DNA from: Mesorhizobium amorphae
GTDB lineage: Bacteria; Pseudomonadota; Alphaproteobacteria; Rhizobiales; Rhizobiaceae
Assembly (NCBI RefSeq): GCF_014843845.1
Contig: NZ_JHQS01000015.1
Span: forward strand, 62,001-126,000
Direction of reading: 5' to 3'
DNA length: 64,000 nt
Part shown: positions 44,233 through 54,641 of the stretch, in pieces
How the letters are laid out: every line of letters begins with the position of its first letter
Position numbering within the stretch: position 1 is the first letter of the stretch
Notes under the pieces: generated by a model
What the model was told of the DNA's origin: nothing
What the model saw: only the letters and a program-made list of their open reading frames with translations
The model's database searches: none
Translations under genes and position numbers: made by a program

Positions 44233-45651
44233 TCAATCATCCAGCACCCACGTATCCTTCGTCCCGCCACCTTGCGAGGAATTCACGACCAGCGAACCTT
44301 CCTTCAGCGCCACACGCGTCAATCCGCCGGGCACGATCTGGATGCGGTCGGAGACCAGCACATAGGGCCTGAGGTCGACATGGCGCGGCGACAGGCCCTT
44401 TTCGGTCAGGATCGGGCAGGTCGACAACGCCAGCGTCGGCTGGGCGATGTAGTTAGACGGCTTGGCCTGGAGTTTCTTGGCGAAATCCTGGCATTCCCTC
44501 TTGGTCGCCGCCGGTCCGACCAGCATGCCGTAGCCGCCGGAGCCGTGCACTTCCTTGATCACCAGTTCGTGGATGTGCTCGAGCACATATTTCAGGCTGT
44601 CCGCCTCCGAACAGCGCCAGGTCGGGATGTTGCCGAGGATCGCCTTGCGGCCGGTATAGAATTCGACGATCTCGGGCATGTAGGAATAGATCGCCTTGTC
44701 GTCGGCGATGCCGGTCCCCGGCGCATTGGCGATGGTGATGTTGCCGGCGCGGTAGACATCCATGATGCCGGGCACGCCAAGGGCCGAGTCGGGACGGAAA
44801 GTCAGCGGGTCGAGGAAAGAATCGTCAACCCTGCGGTAGAGCACGTCGATCTGCTTGTAGCCTTCGGTCGTGCGCATCGCGACATGGCCGTCGACGACGC
44901 GCAGATCCTGCCCTTCGACCAATTGCACGCCCATCTGGTCGGCCAGGAAGGCGTGTTCGAAATAGGCGGAGTTGTAGCTGCCGGGCGTCAGCACGGCGAT
45001 GGTCGGGGTGCCCTTGGTGCTCTGCGGTCGCACCGCCGCCAGCGACTGGCGCAGCAGCTGCGGATAGTTTTCCACCGGCCGCACCTTGATCTGCTGGAAC
45101 AGCTCGGGGAAGAGCTGCATCATCGTCTCGCGGTTTTCCAGCATGTAGGAGACGCCGGAGGGCGTGCGGGCATTGTCCTCCAGCACGTAGAATTCGTTCT
45201 CTGAGATGCGGACGATGTCGACGCCGATAATGTGGGTGTAGACGCCGGCCGGCGGCCTGACCCCGATCATTTCCGGCAGGAAGGCCTCGTTCTTGGCCAC
45301 CAACTCCCGGGGCACTCGGCCGGCGCGCAGGATTTCCTGGCGGTGATAGATATCGTCGAGGAAAGCGTTGAGCGCTTGCACGCGCTGCTCGATGCCTTGC
45401 GTCAGCCGGCGCCATTCATTGCCCGAGATGATGCGCGGAACGATGTCGAAGGGGATCAGCCGCTCGGAGGCTTCCTGTTCGCCGTAGACGGCGAAGGTGA
45501 TGCCGGTTTTGCGGAAGACGCGCTCGGCATCCTGCATTTTCTCGGTAAGTCTGGCCGGATCCTGCTCCTTCAGCCAGCGGTCGTAAGCCGAATACGGTTT
45601 TCTCAATCCGGAAACTTCCGGAAGCATTTCGTCGAACGCTGCCAATCGCAT
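44233..45651 (-). CDS. Circularly permuted ATP-grasp ligase (Anbu cluster)
   Basis: A 472-residue enzyme of the CP_ATPgrasp_2 type. Motifs: YSAYDRWLKEQDPARLTEKM, FYVLEDNARTPSGVSYMLEN, LAVRPQS-like LAAVRPQSTKGTPTIAVLTP, VIKEVHGSGGYGMLVGPAAT and LSTCPILTEKGLSPRHVDLR. It probably forms an amide or peptide bond with ATP. GGGGAG precedes ATG 45651; the frame is open further upstream to 45702. First gene of the four-gene cluster. Confidence 0.94.
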   Translation of the reverse strand: MRLAAFDEMLPEVSGLRKPYSAYDRWLKEQDPARLTEKMQDAERVFRKTGITFAVYGEQEASERLIPFDIVPRIISGNEWRRLTQGIEQRVQALNAFLDDIYHRQEILRAGRVPRELVAKNEAFLPEMIGVRPPAGVYTHIIGVDIVRISENEFYVLEDNARTPSGVSYMLENRETMMQLFPELFQQIKVRPVENYPQLLRQSLAAVRPQSTKGTPTIAVLTPGSYNSAYFEHAFLADQMGVQLVEGQDLRVVDGHVAMRTTEGYKQIDVLYRRVDDSFLDPLTFRPDSALGVPGIMDVYRAGNITIANAPGTGIADDKAIYSYMPEIVEFYTGRKAILGNIPTWRCSEADSLKYVLEHIHELVIKEVHGSGGYGMLVGPAATKRECQDFAKKLQAKPSNYIAQPTLALSTCPILTEKGLSPRHVDLRPYVLVSDRIQIVPGGLTRVALKEGSLVVNSSQGGGTKDTWVLDD

Positions 45652-45814
45652 ACTCCCCTGTGACGCCATTTCACTGGCGTCGCCGGAGAAAATCAAGCGC
45701 AATCGGTGATTTGGGGCACGCCGGCGGTCAGTATGTCAGAACTGCCTAAGATTAAGGCAGCGCCGACAGGGCCGGGTCAGGCTCTGCCTTGCGCCCGGGC
45801 AAGCCTCGATTCGG

Positions 45815-46051
45815 TCAGAAGGCCCGGAAGGTAACGACGGTGAACGTGTCCTTGATTCCGGGCAGAATCTGCACCTTCTCGTTGACGAAGTGGCCGATGT
45901 CCTCTTCGTCCTCGACGTAGAATTTGGCGAGCAGATCGTAATTGCCGGCGGTCGAATAGATTTCCGAGGCGATCTCGGCATCGGCGAGCGCGCTGGCAAC
46001 CTCATAGGCCTTGCCCAGGTCGCACTTTATCTGCACGAAAAACGCCTTCAT
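45815..46051 (-). CDS. Stand-alone Lrp/AsnC ligand-binding domain protein
   Basis: A 78-residue protein (MKAFFVQIKCDLGKAYEVAS, IASEIYSTAGNYDLLAKFYV, then QILPGIKDTFTVVTFRAF) equal to the RAM/Lrp ligand-binding domain without a DNA-binding part. Such proteins form decameric or dimeric rings and may bind amino acids. Single domain is complete, not truncated: it has its own start and typical length for SraA-like stand-alone RAM proteins. Confidence 0.88.
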   Translation of the reverse strand: MKAFFVQIKCDLGKAYEVASALADAEIASEIYSTAGNYDLLAKFYVEDEEDIGHFVNEKVQILPGIKDTFTVVTFRAF

Positions 46052-46259
46052 TGCCCGGTCCTGCTTAGTCTCTGCGCGAATAAGCGGCCCTTGTGGCAGA
46101 CTGCCGCCCGGCTTTCAAGCATTTGGGCGCTCAGGCTGCCGCCGCTGGCGTATCGTTGCGATTGTTCCGCCCTTGTTGAAACCACGGAGCGCTGCAATGC
46201 GTATGGTATAGTGTGTCGTCTTCGAACAGCGATTTCCCTGGGGACACCGGAGGCAGGCC

Positions 46260-46679
46260 ATGCGCCGCACCTTACTGGCATTCGCAGTCGTTCCGTTCCT
46301 TCTAGTGTCTTCGGCGTTTGCCGGCGATGCCGAGATCAAGGCGGCGCAGACGGTCATCGACAGCCAACTGAAAGCCTTCATCGCCAATGACGGCGCCACC
46401 GCCTACAGCTACGCTGCGCCGAATGTGAAGCGGATATTCCCGACCGTCGACACCTTCATGAACATGGTGACCAATGGCTACGCGCCGGTGCGCCAGCCAC
46501 TGAACTATTCCTTCGGCAAGGTGCAGCAGACGGGTCCGACCTCGATCGTCCAGCAAGTGCTGATCGTCGGGCCGGACGGCAAGGACTACGAGGCGGTCTA
46601 TACGCTGGAGCAGCAGCCGGACGGCAGCTTCCAGATCACCGGCTGCAGCCTGCGCGCGTCGACCTCAGTCAGCACCTGA
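46260..46679 (+). CDS. DUF4864 exported protein
   Basis: A 139-residue protein with signal peptide MRRTLLAFAVVPFLLVSSAF then AG. The mature part AQTVIDSQLKAFIANDGATA, PNVKRIFPTVDTFMNMVTNG and YTLEQQPDGSFQITGCSLR matches DUF4864, related to NTF2/SnoaL-like folds. CGGAGG lies upstream of the ATG. Function unknown; periplasmic. Confidence 0.88.
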   Translation: MRRTLLAFAVVPFLLVSSAFAGDAEIKAAQTVIDSQLKAFIANDGATAYSYAAPNVKRIFPTVDTFMNMVTNGYAPVRQPLNYSFGKVQQTGPTSIVQQVLIVGPDGKDYEAVYTLEQQPDGSFQITGCSLRASTSVST

Positions 46680-46685
46680 GCCCGG

Positions 46686-47816
46686 TCACATCGTCGGAAT
46701 ATCGCCCCGCGCCCAGCCTTCGGAAATCTCCGTCGCGCGCGCTTCGAAGGCGCCGGCTTCGATCGCGGCGCGAATGTCCTGCATCAGCTTCTGGTAGTAG
46801 GATAGATTGTTCCAGGTCAGCAGCATCGCACCCAGCGCCTCCTGCGAGCGCACCAGATGATGCAGATAGGCGCGTGAGTAGTCGCGCGCGGCCGGGCAAT
46901 CGCTCTCCTCGTCGAGCGGGCGCGGATCGTCGGCATGGCGGGCATTGCGCAGATTGACCTTGCCGCGCCTGGTATAGGCGAGGCCGTGGCGGCCGGCGCG
47001 GGTCGGCATCACGCAATCGAACATGTCGATGCCGCGCGCCACCGATTTCAATATGTCGTCCGGCGTGCCGACGCCCATCAGATAGCGCGGCTTGTCTTTA
47101 GGCAGTTCGGCGCAGGTGATGTCGAGCATGTCGAGCATCACCGCTTGCGGCTCACCCACGGCCAGGCCGCCGACGGCATAGCCCTTCAGCTCCATCGCCT
47201 TCAGCGCTTGCGCCGAGCGCACCCTGAGCGAGGGCACGTCACCTCCCTGGACGATGCCGAACATCGCCTTGCCCGGCTGGTCGCCGAACGCCGTCTTGCA
47301 GCGATCGGCCCAGCGTAGCGACAGTTCCATGGCGCGCTCGATCTCCTTCTCCTTGGCCGGCAGCGCCGTGCATTCGTCGAGCTGCATCTGGATGTCGGAA
47401 TCGAGCAGCCCCTGGATCTCGATCGAACGTTCGGGCGACATCTCATAGGCGGCGCCGTCGATATGCGAGCGGAAGGTGACGCCTTTTTCGGTGAGCTTCC
47501 TGAGCTTCGACAGCGACATCACCTGAAAACCGCCGCTGTCGGTCAGGATCGGATGCGGCCAGCGGGCAAATTCATGCAGGCCGCCGAGCCGCGCCACGCG
47601 CTCGGCGCCGGGCCGCAGCATCAGGTGATAGGTATTGCCCAGGATGATGTCGGCGCCGAGGTCGCGCACCTGGTCCATATACATGGTCTTGACGGTGCCG
47701 CCGGTGCCGACCGGCATGAAGGCCGGCGTGCGGATCTCGCCGCGCGGCATATCGATCACGCCGCACCGCGCCTTGCCGTCCGCCGCCAGCACGTTGAAGG
47801 AGAAAGCCTCAGCCAT
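46686..47816 (-). CDS. tgt: Queuine tRNA-ribosyltransferase
   Basis: Exchanges guanine-34 for preQ1 in tRNAs with GUN anticodons. 376 residues, normal length. [16 protein letters not shown], the substrate Asp region [29 protein letters not shown], the nucleophilic Asp in [18 protein letters not shown], and the zinc site [18 protein letters not shown] 47816 begins MAEAFSFNV; the longer frame from 47993 runs into the neighbouring gene. Follows a small conserved gene and queA in one operon. Confidence 0.98.
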   Translation of the reverse strand: MAEAFSFNVLAADGKARCGVIDMPRGEIRTPAFMPVGTGGTVKTMYMDQVRDLGADIILGNTYHLMLRPGAERVARLGGLHEFARWPHPILTDSGGFQVMSLSKLRKLTEKGVTFRSHIDGAAYEMSPERSIEIQGLLDSDIQMQLDECTALPAKEKEIERAMELSLRWADRCKTAFGDQPGKAMFGIVQGGDVPSLRVRSAQALKAMELKGYAVGGLAVGEPQAVMLDMLDITCAELPKDKPRYLMGVGTPDDILKSVARGIDMFDCVMPTRAGRHGLAYTRRGKVNLRNARHADDPRPLDEESDCPAARDYSRAYLHHLVRSQEALGAMLLTWNNLSYYQKLMQDIRAAIEAGAFEARATEISEGWARGDIPTM

Positions 47817-48078
47817 TGAATTCCTTGTCGTGCATCGGCGCGCCGGGTGCCTGTTTGTCCAGCGACTGCCGGTAGCGGATGCAGCCGCGCATGAATTTTG
47901 GCCAGGGCGGCACGGCAATCGCCGGTTCGGTCTTTTCCGGCAAAAGATCCCACAGATCCGGATGATGCCAACAGAGGTCATGGCCGGTGGCATCGCGATG
48001 CTGGCGAATGCCGGCGCGCAATTTCTTCACTTCCGCGATCAGGGCGTCGCGGTCCATTCCATCGAGATCATCGTCCAT
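47809..48078 (-). CDS. Small conserved protein between queA and tgt
   Basis: An 89-residue soluble protein: [58 protein letters not shown]. Its start overlaps the queA end and its stop overlaps the tgt start, so it is co-translated with queuosine genes. The pattern CWHHPxLWxLLPE recurs in rhizobial proteins of unknown role. May be linked to queuosine or simply hitch-hike. Confidence 0.8.
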   Translation of the reverse strand: MDDDLDGMDRDALIAEVKKLRAGIRQHRDATGHDLCWHHPDLWDLLPEKTEPAIAVPPWPKFMRGCIRYRQSLDKQAPGAPMHDKEFNG

Positions 48079-49156
48079 CGCTCGTCTCCGCTCGGTAAAG
48101 CAGGCTCGCATCTCCGTAGGAGTAGAATCTGTAACGGCTCTCGATGGCATGCGCATAGGCTGCGCGCATCGTTTCGAGGCCGGAGAAGGCCGAAACCAGC
48201 ATGAACAGCGTCGAGCGCGGCAGATGGAAATTGGTCATCAGCATGTCGGCGGTCCTGAAGCGGTAGCCGGGGGTGATGAAGATGTCGGTCGGGCCGGACC
48301 ATGCGACGAGCGTGCCATCCGCGCGCGCAGCACTCTCCAGCAGGCGCAGCGAGGTCGTGCCGACGGCGATGATGCGTCCGCCCCTCGCCTTCGCCGCGTT
48401 GAGCGCCTCGGCGGTCTCGTGGCCGACCGAGCCGGTCTCGGCATGCATCTTGTGGTCGGCGGTGTCTTCGGCCTTGACCGGCAGGAAGGTGCCGGCGCCG
48501 ACATGCAAGGTGACGAAGCGGCGTTCGATGCCTTTGGCATCGAGTGCTGCAAACAGCTCCGGCGTGAAATGCAGGCCGGCGGTGGGTGCGGCGACCGCGC
48601 CCTCCTCCCTGGCATAGATGGTCTGGTAGTCGCTGCGGTCGCGCTCGTCGTCGTCGCGCTTGGAGGCGATATAGGGCGGCAGCGGGATATGGCCGACGGC
48701 GTGCAGCGCCTCGTCGAGGAAAGCGCCGGAAAGATCGAAGCCGAGCAGCACCTCGCCGGCCTCGCCCTTCTCGATCACCGTGGCGTCGAGCTGGCCGAGG
48801 AAGCAGGAATTGCCGTCATGGCCGAAATGGATGCGGTCGCCGGCAGCGATGCGCTTGCCCGGCCGCATGAAGGCCCGCCAGCGGTCCGGCGCCACCCGCA
48901 TGTGCAGCGTGGCCTCGACCTGCGCCTGCGCTTCGCCGCGCCGCCTGATGCCTTTCAGCTGCGCCGGAATGACCTTGGTGTCGTTGAAGACCAGCACGTC
49001 GCCGGCTTCGAGAAACGATGGCAGGTCGCGCACCGTCCGGTCATTAAGCCCCTCGACGGGCCTGACCACCAGCATGCGCGCGCTGTCGCGCGGCTCGGCT
49101 GGTCGCAGCGCGATACGCTCCTCCGGCAATTCAAAATCGAAGAGATCGACGCGCAT
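48068..49156 (-). CDS. queA: S-adenosylmethionine:tRNA ribosyltransferase-isomerase
   Basis: Transfers and isomerises ribose from SAM to preQ1-tRNA, giving epoxyqueuosine. 362 residues. [20 protein letters not shown] at the start, then [48 protein letters not shown] and [20 protein letters not shown] 49156 overlaps the preceding stop; the frame extends upstream to 49393 but there lies inside the YdcZ gene. Confidence 0.98.
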   Translation of the reverse strand: MRVDLFDFELPEERIALRPAEPRDSARMLVVRPVEGLNDRTVRDLPSFLEAGDVLVFNDTKVIPAQLKGIRRRGEAQAQVEATLHMRVAPDRWRAFMRPGKRIAAGDRIHFGHDGNSCFLGQLDATVIEKGEAGEVLLGFDLSGAFLDEALHAVGHIPLPPYIASKRDDDERDRSDYQTIYAREEGAVAAPTAGLHFTPELFAALDAKGIERRFVTLHVGAGTFLPVKAEDTADHKMHAETGSVGHETAEALNAAKARGGRIIAVGTTSLRLLESAARADGTLVAWSGPTDIFITPGYRFRTADMLMTNFHLPRSTLFMLVSAFSGLETMRAAYAHAIESRYRFYSYGDASLLYRAETSDGR

Positions 49157-49605
49157 CAGTAAAGCCGGATAAGCAGCGCTCCGGCCAGCAGCAGAACCGC
49201 ACCGGCGACACGGCCGAGCGAAATCTCGCGCACGGCGACGCCAAGGAAGCCGGCGCGGTCGATGAGCATGCCGGCCAGCAACTGCCCGGCGACCAGGAAC
49301 GCCATCAGGGCGGCGGCGCCGATGCGCGGCGTCAGAATGGTCGAAAGCGTGACGTAGAAGCCGCCAAGCATGCCGCCGGCAACGAACAACCAAGGCGCCG
49401 GCGCCTTCCAGTCGAGCGAGATGCCCTGCAGCTTCACCACCGCGACGGCGATAATGCCGAGCACGATGGCGACGGACAGGAAGGAGAATGCGGCCGCGGC
49501 AACCGGGAGACCCAGGCCGCGCGCCAACTGCGAATTGATGGGCGCCTGTACGGCGATGAAGGCGCCGGACAGGATGCCGAGCAAGGACCAGACAGCGCCC
49601 ATCAT
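49156..49605 (-). CDS. YdcZ/DUF606-type membrane transporter
   Basis: A 149-residue protein with five hydrophobic helices: [93 protein letters not shown]. This is the DUF606 half of the DMT superfamily. Its stop overlaps the queA start (ATG within TGATG), suggesting co-transcription. Substrate unknown. Confidence 0.88.
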   Translation of the reverse strand: MMGAVWSLLGILSGAFIAVQAPINSQLARGLGLPVAAAAFSFLSVAIVLGIIAVAVVKLQGISLDWKAPAPWLFVAGGMLGGFYVTLSTILTPRIGAAALMAFLVAGQLLAGMLIDRAGFLGVAVREISLGRVAGAVLLLAGALLIRLY

Positions 49606-49614
49606 CGTCCTGCC

Positions 49615-50127
49615 TTACTTGACGTCGGCCGCAACCTTCAGCGACACGATCTTGTCGGGTTCCTGCACCGGCTCGCCGCGCTTGATCTTGTCGACATTGT
49701 CCATGCCTTCGATGACCTGGCCCCAGACCGTGTACTGACGGTTGAGGAAGGCGGCGTCGTCGAAGCAGATGAAGAACTGCGAGTTGGCCGAATTCGGGTT
49801 CTGGGCCCGGGCCATCGAGCAGGTGCCGCGGGCATGGTTGGCGTTGGAGAACTCGGCCTTCAGGTCCGGCTTGTCGGAGCCGCCCATGCCGGCGCGGGAC
49901 GGCGCAAAAGTCGGCTTCGAGGAATTGCCGAACTTGACGTCGCCGGTCTGCGCCATGAAGCCGTCGATGACGCGGTGGAAGACCACGCCGTCATAGGCGC
50001 CTTCGCGTGTCAGTTCCTTGATGCGGGCGACGTGTCCGGGCGCCAGATCGGGCAAAAGTTCGATGACGACCTGGCCCTTGGTCGTTTCCATGATGAGCGC
50101 GTTCTCGCGGTCCTTGATCTCAGCCAT
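49615..50127 (-). CDS. Cytoplasmic cyclophilin-type peptidyl-prolyl isomerase
   Basis: A 170-residue cyclophilin without a signal peptide. Motifs: [57 protein letters not shown]. Probably the PpiB-like cytoplasmic isomerase. Lies 27 bases after a second cyclophilin gene and is probably a tandem duplicate specialised for the cytoplasm. Confidence 0.95.
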   Translation of the reverse strand: MAEIKDRENALIMETTKGQVVIELLPDLAPGHVARIKELTREGAYDGVVFHRVIDGFMAQTGDVKFGNSSKPTFAPSRAGMGGSDKPDLKAEFSNANHARGTCSMARAQNPNSANSQFFICFDDAAFLNRQYTVWGQVIEGMDNVDKIKRGEPVQEPDKIVSLKVAADVK

Positions 50128-50154
50128 GTCAGATATCCTTTTGAAAAAACATAT

Positions 50155-50742
50155 TTATTTGTCGGCGGCAATGCGCACTTTGATCATCCGGTCGGGGTCG
50201 GTGACCGCACCGTTGTCGGCCTCGTCGCCCTTCTTGATGTTGTCGACCAGTTCCATGCCGCTGACGACATTGCCGACGATGGTGTACTGGCCATCGAGCG
50301 GCGGCGCCGGCGCGAACATGATGAAGAACTGCGAGTTGGCCGAATTCGGATCCTGCGAGCGGGCCATGCCGACCACGCCGCGCTTGTAGTGTTCGCTCTG
50401 CGAGAACTCGGCCGGCAAGTCAGGAAGATCGGAACCGCCGGTGCCGACAGCCTGGGAGTTGAAGCCCTTCTTCATGTTGCCGAACTTGACGTCGCCGGTC
50501 TGCGCCATGAAGCCGTCGATGACACGATGGAAGGCGACATTGTCGTAGGCGCCTTCGCGCACCAACTTCTTGATCTGCGCGACATGCTTGGGTGCGAGGT
50601 CGGGACGCAGCGCGATGGTGACGTCGCCGTCCTTCAGCGTGATGATCATCGTATTTTCCGCATCGGCGGCGAAGGCCGAAACGGATGCGGTCACAAGACC
50701 GGCGAGCACGACGAGGAACGAGGCGAGCTTTTTCAGCTGCAT
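50155..50742 (-). CDS. Periplasmic cyclophilin-type peptidyl-prolyl isomerase
   Basis: A 195-residue cyclophilin with a signal peptide (MQLKKLASFLVVLAGLVTAS then VSAFA). Core: [40 protein letters not shown] and SQFFIMFAPAPPLDGQYTIV. GGAGAAG precedes the ATG. It acts in the periplasm on outer-membrane or secreted proteins. The strong resemblance to the next gene points to duplication. Confidence 0.95.
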   Translation of the reverse strand: MQLKKLASFLVVLAGLVTASVSAFAADAENTMIITLKDGDVTIALRPDLAPKHVAQIKKLVREGAYDNVAFHRVIDGFMAQTGDVKFGNMKKGFNSQAVGTGGSDLPDLPAEFSQSEHYKRGVVGMARSQDPNSANSQFFIMFAPAPPLDGQYTIVGNVVSGMELVDNIKKGDEADNGAVTDPDRMIKVRIAADK

Positions 50743-50759
50743 GGTCTTCTCCGATAAAC

Positions 50760-51260
50760 CTATTTTGCGAATTTGGCGGTGAGCGCACCGGCAACAGCCG
50801 CCGGCACGAAGGGGCGGATGTCGCCTCCCATCGAAGCTATCTGGCGGACAAGTGTGGCGGTAATGGTTCTGACCGAAGGGCTGGCGGGCAGAAAAACCGT
50901 CTGCAGTTCCGGCGCCATGGTCTCGTTCATGCCGGCCATCTGCATCTCATAGTCGAGGTCGGTGCCGTCGCGCAGGCCGCGGATCATGATCGAGGCGCCC
51001 TCTCTCCTGGCCGCTTCGATGACCAGCCCGTCGAAGGCCACGACCCTGATGCGGGCGCCGTCACTGCCGAATTCGGCCTTGGTGGCGATCTCTATCAATT
51101 TGACCCTTTCCTCGAAGGAAAACAGCGGCTTCTTGCCAGGATGGATGCCGATCGCCGCATAGACGATGTCGGCGACGGCCAGCGAGGCCTTCAGCACGTC
51201 GAGATGGCCGTTGGTCAGCGGGTCGAAGGAGCCGGCATAGAGGGCGATGCGTTCGGTCAT
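50760..51260 (-). CDS. coaD: Phosphopantetheine adenylyltransferase
   Basis: Converts 4'-phosphopantetheine and ATP to dephospho-CoA. 166 residues. [18 protein letters not shown] (the T/HxGH-type nucleotide motif), [40 protein letters not shown] and [21 protein letters not shown] normal CoaD. Confidence 0.98.
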   Translation of the reverse strand: MTERIALYAGSFDPLTNGHLDVLKASLAVADIVYAAIGIHPGKKPLFSFEERVKLIEIATKAEFGSDGARIRVVAFDGLVIEAARREGASIMIRGLRDGTDLDYEMQMAGMNETMAPELQTVFLPASPSVRTITATLVRQIASMGGDIRPFVPAAVAGALTAKFAK

Positions 51261-51454
51261 GGCTGGTGCTTCTAGCGGGCGCGCGGGCGGAAGGCAAATC
51301 CGATCGAGATCACATCCGTGAACCTTTTCGCAGACATGAACGACAGATGAATGCGTTGATCACGAAGGCTTCACGCAGCGTTCACTAGGTTGCCACTTCA
51401 GATGATGAAACCAAATCCCCATCTAACCGTTATTAGGCGCAGGAGAACACGCAC

Positions 51455-51607
51455 ATGCTGATCTACATGCTAGCCGCCGCAATGACCGTCGTCATGCTGA
51501 TCGCCACTGTATTCGGGCTGCATCAGGAAGCTGAGCGCGTTCGCGCCAGGGTCACCACAAAGCGCTTCGAAGGTTTTGGCCCCCGCAAGCCGCACCGCAA
51601 CTTCTGA
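51455..51607 (+). CDS. Small membrane protein (50 aa)
   Basis: MLIYMLAAAMTVVMLIATVF is a single helix, followed by a basic tail with RVRARVTTKRFEGFGPRKPH. AGGAG lies nine bases upstream of the ATG. It is divergently placed between coaD and gyrA. No family recognised, but start signal and composition are convincing. Confidence 0.65.
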   Translation: MLIYMLAAAMTVVMLIATVFGLHQEAERVRARVTTKRFEGFGPRKPHRNF

Positions 51608-51667
51608 ATCTCGCCGAAGAGTTTTCGACCGCGCCGGCCCATCGGGCCGGCGTCGCTGTTTCCAGGC

Positions 51668-54463
51668 CTATTCGGCGTTGTCCGGACCGGCGTCGCCGCC
51701 TGCGGTATCCGCCTCACCCTCGACGCTCTCTTCCTCGTCCGACTGCGGCTCCGAAATCCGCTCGACCGAGACCACCTTCTCGCCTTCGGCGGTATTGAAG
51801 ATGGTCACGCCTTTGGTGGCGCGGCTGGCGAAACGGATGCCCTCGACCGGCACGCGGATGACCGTGCCGCCATCCGAGACCAGCATGATCTGATCGTCAT
51901 TGCCGACCGGGAAAGTCGCAACCAGCCGGCCGATCTCGGCCACTTTCGAGACGTCGGTGGCCCGGATGCCCTTGCCGCCGCGCCCGGTGAGGCGGAAATC
52001 ATAGGACGACGAGCGCTTGCCGTAGCCATATTCGGTCACCGTCAGCACGTACTGCTCATGCGCCTTGAGGAATTCGTAGCGCTCGTCGGAAAGTTCCGTC
52101 TCTTCGCCGATCTCCTCATTGGTCAGCGCGATCTCTTCCTCTTCACCGGCGGCAATGCCGGCGGCGAGCCGCCGTTCGGCCGCCGCTCGCTTGAGATAGG
52201 CAGCGCGTTCAGCCGGCGGAGCATCGACATTCTCGATCACCGCCATGGAAATCACCCTGTCGGTCTCGGCCATGGCAATGCCGCGCACGCCGACCGAGTT
52301 TCGGCTCTGGAAGACGCGCACGTCGCCGACCGAAAAGCGGATGCACTGGCCGGAGCTTGCGGTCAAAAGCACGTCGTCATTGTCGGTGCAGGTCTCGACG
52401 CCGAGGATCTCGTCGCCTTCCTCCTCCAGCTTCATGGCGATCTTGCCGTTGCGGTTGACCTGGACGAAGTCGGAGAGCTTGTTGCGGCGCACGGTGCCGC
52501 GCGTGGTGGCGAACATCACGTCGAGCTCGCCCCAGCTGGTCTCGTCCTCGGGCAGCGGCATGATGGTGGTGATGCGCTCGCCCTGCTCCAGCGGCAGCAT
52601 GTTGATCAGCGCCTTGCCGCGCGACTGCGGGTTGCCGATCGGCAGGCGCCACACCTTTTCCTTGTAGACGATGCCGCGTGAAGAGAAGAACAGCACCGGC
52701 GTGTGCGTGTTGGCGACGAACAGCCGGGTGACGAAATCCTCTTCCTTGGTCGACATGCCGGAGCGGCCCTTGCCGCCGCGGCGCTGCGCCCGGTAGAGCG
52801 ACAGCGGCACGCGCTTGATGTAGCCGGAATGGCTGACCGTGACGACCATGTCCTCGCGCTGGATCAGGTCCTCGTCTTCCATATCCGCCCCGCCCTCGGA
52901 GAGCTCGGTGCGGCGCGGCGTGCCGAACTCGTCGCGCACGGCGGCAAGCTCGTCCTTGACGATCTGCTGGACACGGGCTCGGGACGACAGGATGTCGAGA
53001 TAGTCGATGATTTCGGCGCCGATTGTGTTCAATTCGTCGGCGATCTCGTCGCGGCCGAGCGCGGTCAGGCGCTGCAGACGCAGCTCAAGGATGGCGCGCG
53101 CCTGCTCCTCGGACAGATTGTAGGTGCCGTCCTCGTTGATGCGGTGGCGCGGATCGTCAATCAGCAGGATCAGCGATTCGACGTCGCCGGACGGCCAGCG
53201 CCGCTCCATCAACTGCTCGCGCGCGGTCTGCGGGTCCGGCGCGCTGCGGATCAGCTTGATCACCTCGTCGATATTGGCGACGGCAATGGCGAGACCGACC
53301 AGCACATGGGCGCGATCGCGCGCCTTGCGCAGCAGGAATTTGGTGCGCCGGGTGATCACCTCCTCGCGGAAAGCCACAAACGCCTTCAGCATGTCGGTCA
53401 GCGTCATCACCTCCGGTTTGCCGCCATTCAGCGCTACCATGTTGGCGCCGAACGAGGTCTGCAGCGGCGTGAAGCGGTAAAGCTGGTTGAGGATGACGTC
53501 GGCGACGGCGTCGCGCTTCAGTTCGATGACGACGCGGTAACCCTGCCGGTCGCTCTCGTCGCGGATGTCGGAAATGCCCTCGATGCGCTTGTCGCGCACC
53601 AGTTCGGCCATCTTCTCGATCATCGACGATTTGTTCACCTGGTAGGGAACCTCGGTGATGATGATCGACTCGCGGTCGTTGCCGCGCTGTTCGATGTTGA
53701 CCTTGCCGCGCATGACGATGGAGCCGCGGCCGGTCGAATAGGCGCTGTAGATGCCGGAGCGGCCGAGCACGATGCCGCCGGTCGGGAAATCCGGCCCGGG
53801 GATGATTTCCATCAGCGCCGGCAGGTCGATCGCCGGGTTGTCGATGATGGCAATGGCGCCGTTACAGACTTCGCCGAGATTGTGCGGCGGGATGTTGGTG
53901 GCCATGCCGACGGCGATGCCGCCGGAGCCGTTGACCAAAAGGTTGGGAAAGCGTGCCGGCAGCACCTTCGGCTCGCTGCCCGACGCATCGTAAGTGTCCT
54001 GGAAATCGACGGTTTCCTTGTCGATATCCTCGAGCAATTCGTGCGCGACCTTGGTCAGGCGCGATTCGGTGTAACGCATCGCTGCCGGCGGATCACCGTC
54101 GATCGAGCCGAAATTGCCCTGTCCGTCGATCAGCGGCACGCGCAGCGACCAGTCCTGCGCCATGCGCACCAGGGCGTCATAGATCGAGGCGTCGCCATGC
54201 GGATGGTATTTACCCATCACGTCGGCGACCGGGCGGGCCGATTTCACATATTTGCGGTTCCAGTGGTAGCCGCTCTCATGCGAGGCATAGAGGATGCGGC
54301 GATGCACCGGCTTCAGGCCGTCGCGCACGTCCGGCAGCGCACGGCTGACGATCACGCTCATGGCGTAATCGAGATAGGAGCGCTGCATCTCCTCGATGAT
54401 GGATATCGGCTCGATGCCGGTCGGGCCGCCGTCGGCGCCGCGCGGTGTCTTCTGGTCGGTCAA
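51668..54463 (-). CDS. gyrA: DNA gyrase subunit A
   Basis: A 931-residue type II topoisomerase subunit. N-terminal winged-helix domain with [24 protein letters not shown] segment [20 protein letters not shown] and the catalytic tyrosine in [10 protein letters not shown] (Tyr131). The C-terminal beta-pinwheel contains the GyrA box-like [10 protein letters not shown] and repeats such as [12 protein letters not shown]. The position equal to E. coli Ser83 is Ala92, with Asp96 equal to Asp87, as in related alphaproteobacteria. C-terminal tail is acidic. Confidence 0.99.
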   Translation of the reverse strand: MTDQKTPRGADGGPTGIEPISIIEEMQRSYLDYAMSVIVSRALPDVRDGLKPVHRRILYASHESGYHWNRKYVKSARPVADVMGKYHPHGDASIYDALVRMAQDWSLRVPLIDGQGNFGSIDGDPPAAMRYTESRLTKVAHELLEDIDKETVDFQDTYDASGSEPKVLPARFPNLLVNGSGGIAVGMATNIPPHNLGEVCNGAIAIIDNPAIDLPALMEIIPGPDFPTGGIVLGRSGIYSAYSTGRGSIVMRGKVNIEQRGNDRESIIITEVPYQVNKSSMIEKMAELVRDKRIEGISDIRDESDRQGYRVVIELKRDAVADVILNQLYRFTPLQTSFGANMVALNGGKPEVMTLTDMLKAFVAFREEVITRRTKFLLRKARDRAHVLVGLAIAVANIDEVIKLIRSAPDPQTAREQLMERRWPSGDVESLILLIDDPRHRINEDGTYNLSEEQARAILELRLQRLTALGRDEIADELNTIGAEIIDYLDILSSRARVQQIVKDELAAVRDEFGTPRRTELSEGGADMEDEDLIQREDMVVTVSHSGYIKRVPLSLYRAQRRGGKGRSGMSTKEEDFVTRLFVANTHTPVLFFSSRGIVYKEKVWRLPIGNPQSRGKALINMLPLEQGERITTIMPLPEDETSWGELDVMFATTRGTVRRNKLSDFVQVNRNGKIAMKLEEEGDEILGVETCTDNDDVLLTASSGQCIRFSVGDVRVFQSRNSVGVRGIAMAETDRVISMAVIENVDAPPAERAAYLKRAAAERRLAAGIAAGEEEEIALTNEEIGEETELSDERYEFLKAHEQYVLTVTEYGYGKRSSSYDFRLTGRGGKGIRATDVSKVAEIGRLVATFPVGNDDQIMLVSDGGTVIRVPVEGIRFASRATKGVTIFNTAEGEKVVSVERISEPQSDEEESVEGEADTAGGDAGPDNAE

Positions 54464-54641
54464 ATCAGGTCACAATCCAGTCAGGAATCACTGGCTGCTT
54501 ATATAGGAAGCGCGGCCGAAACTCCAATGTCGGCGACGGCTTTTCCAGAGACAATTTCGGCGGCGATTTCAAAAGGATACCGTCGATTGCGACGATATGG
54601 CCAAAGCGCTTTTCGCCGCCGCCGGGGCAAAGCGGTCAACG

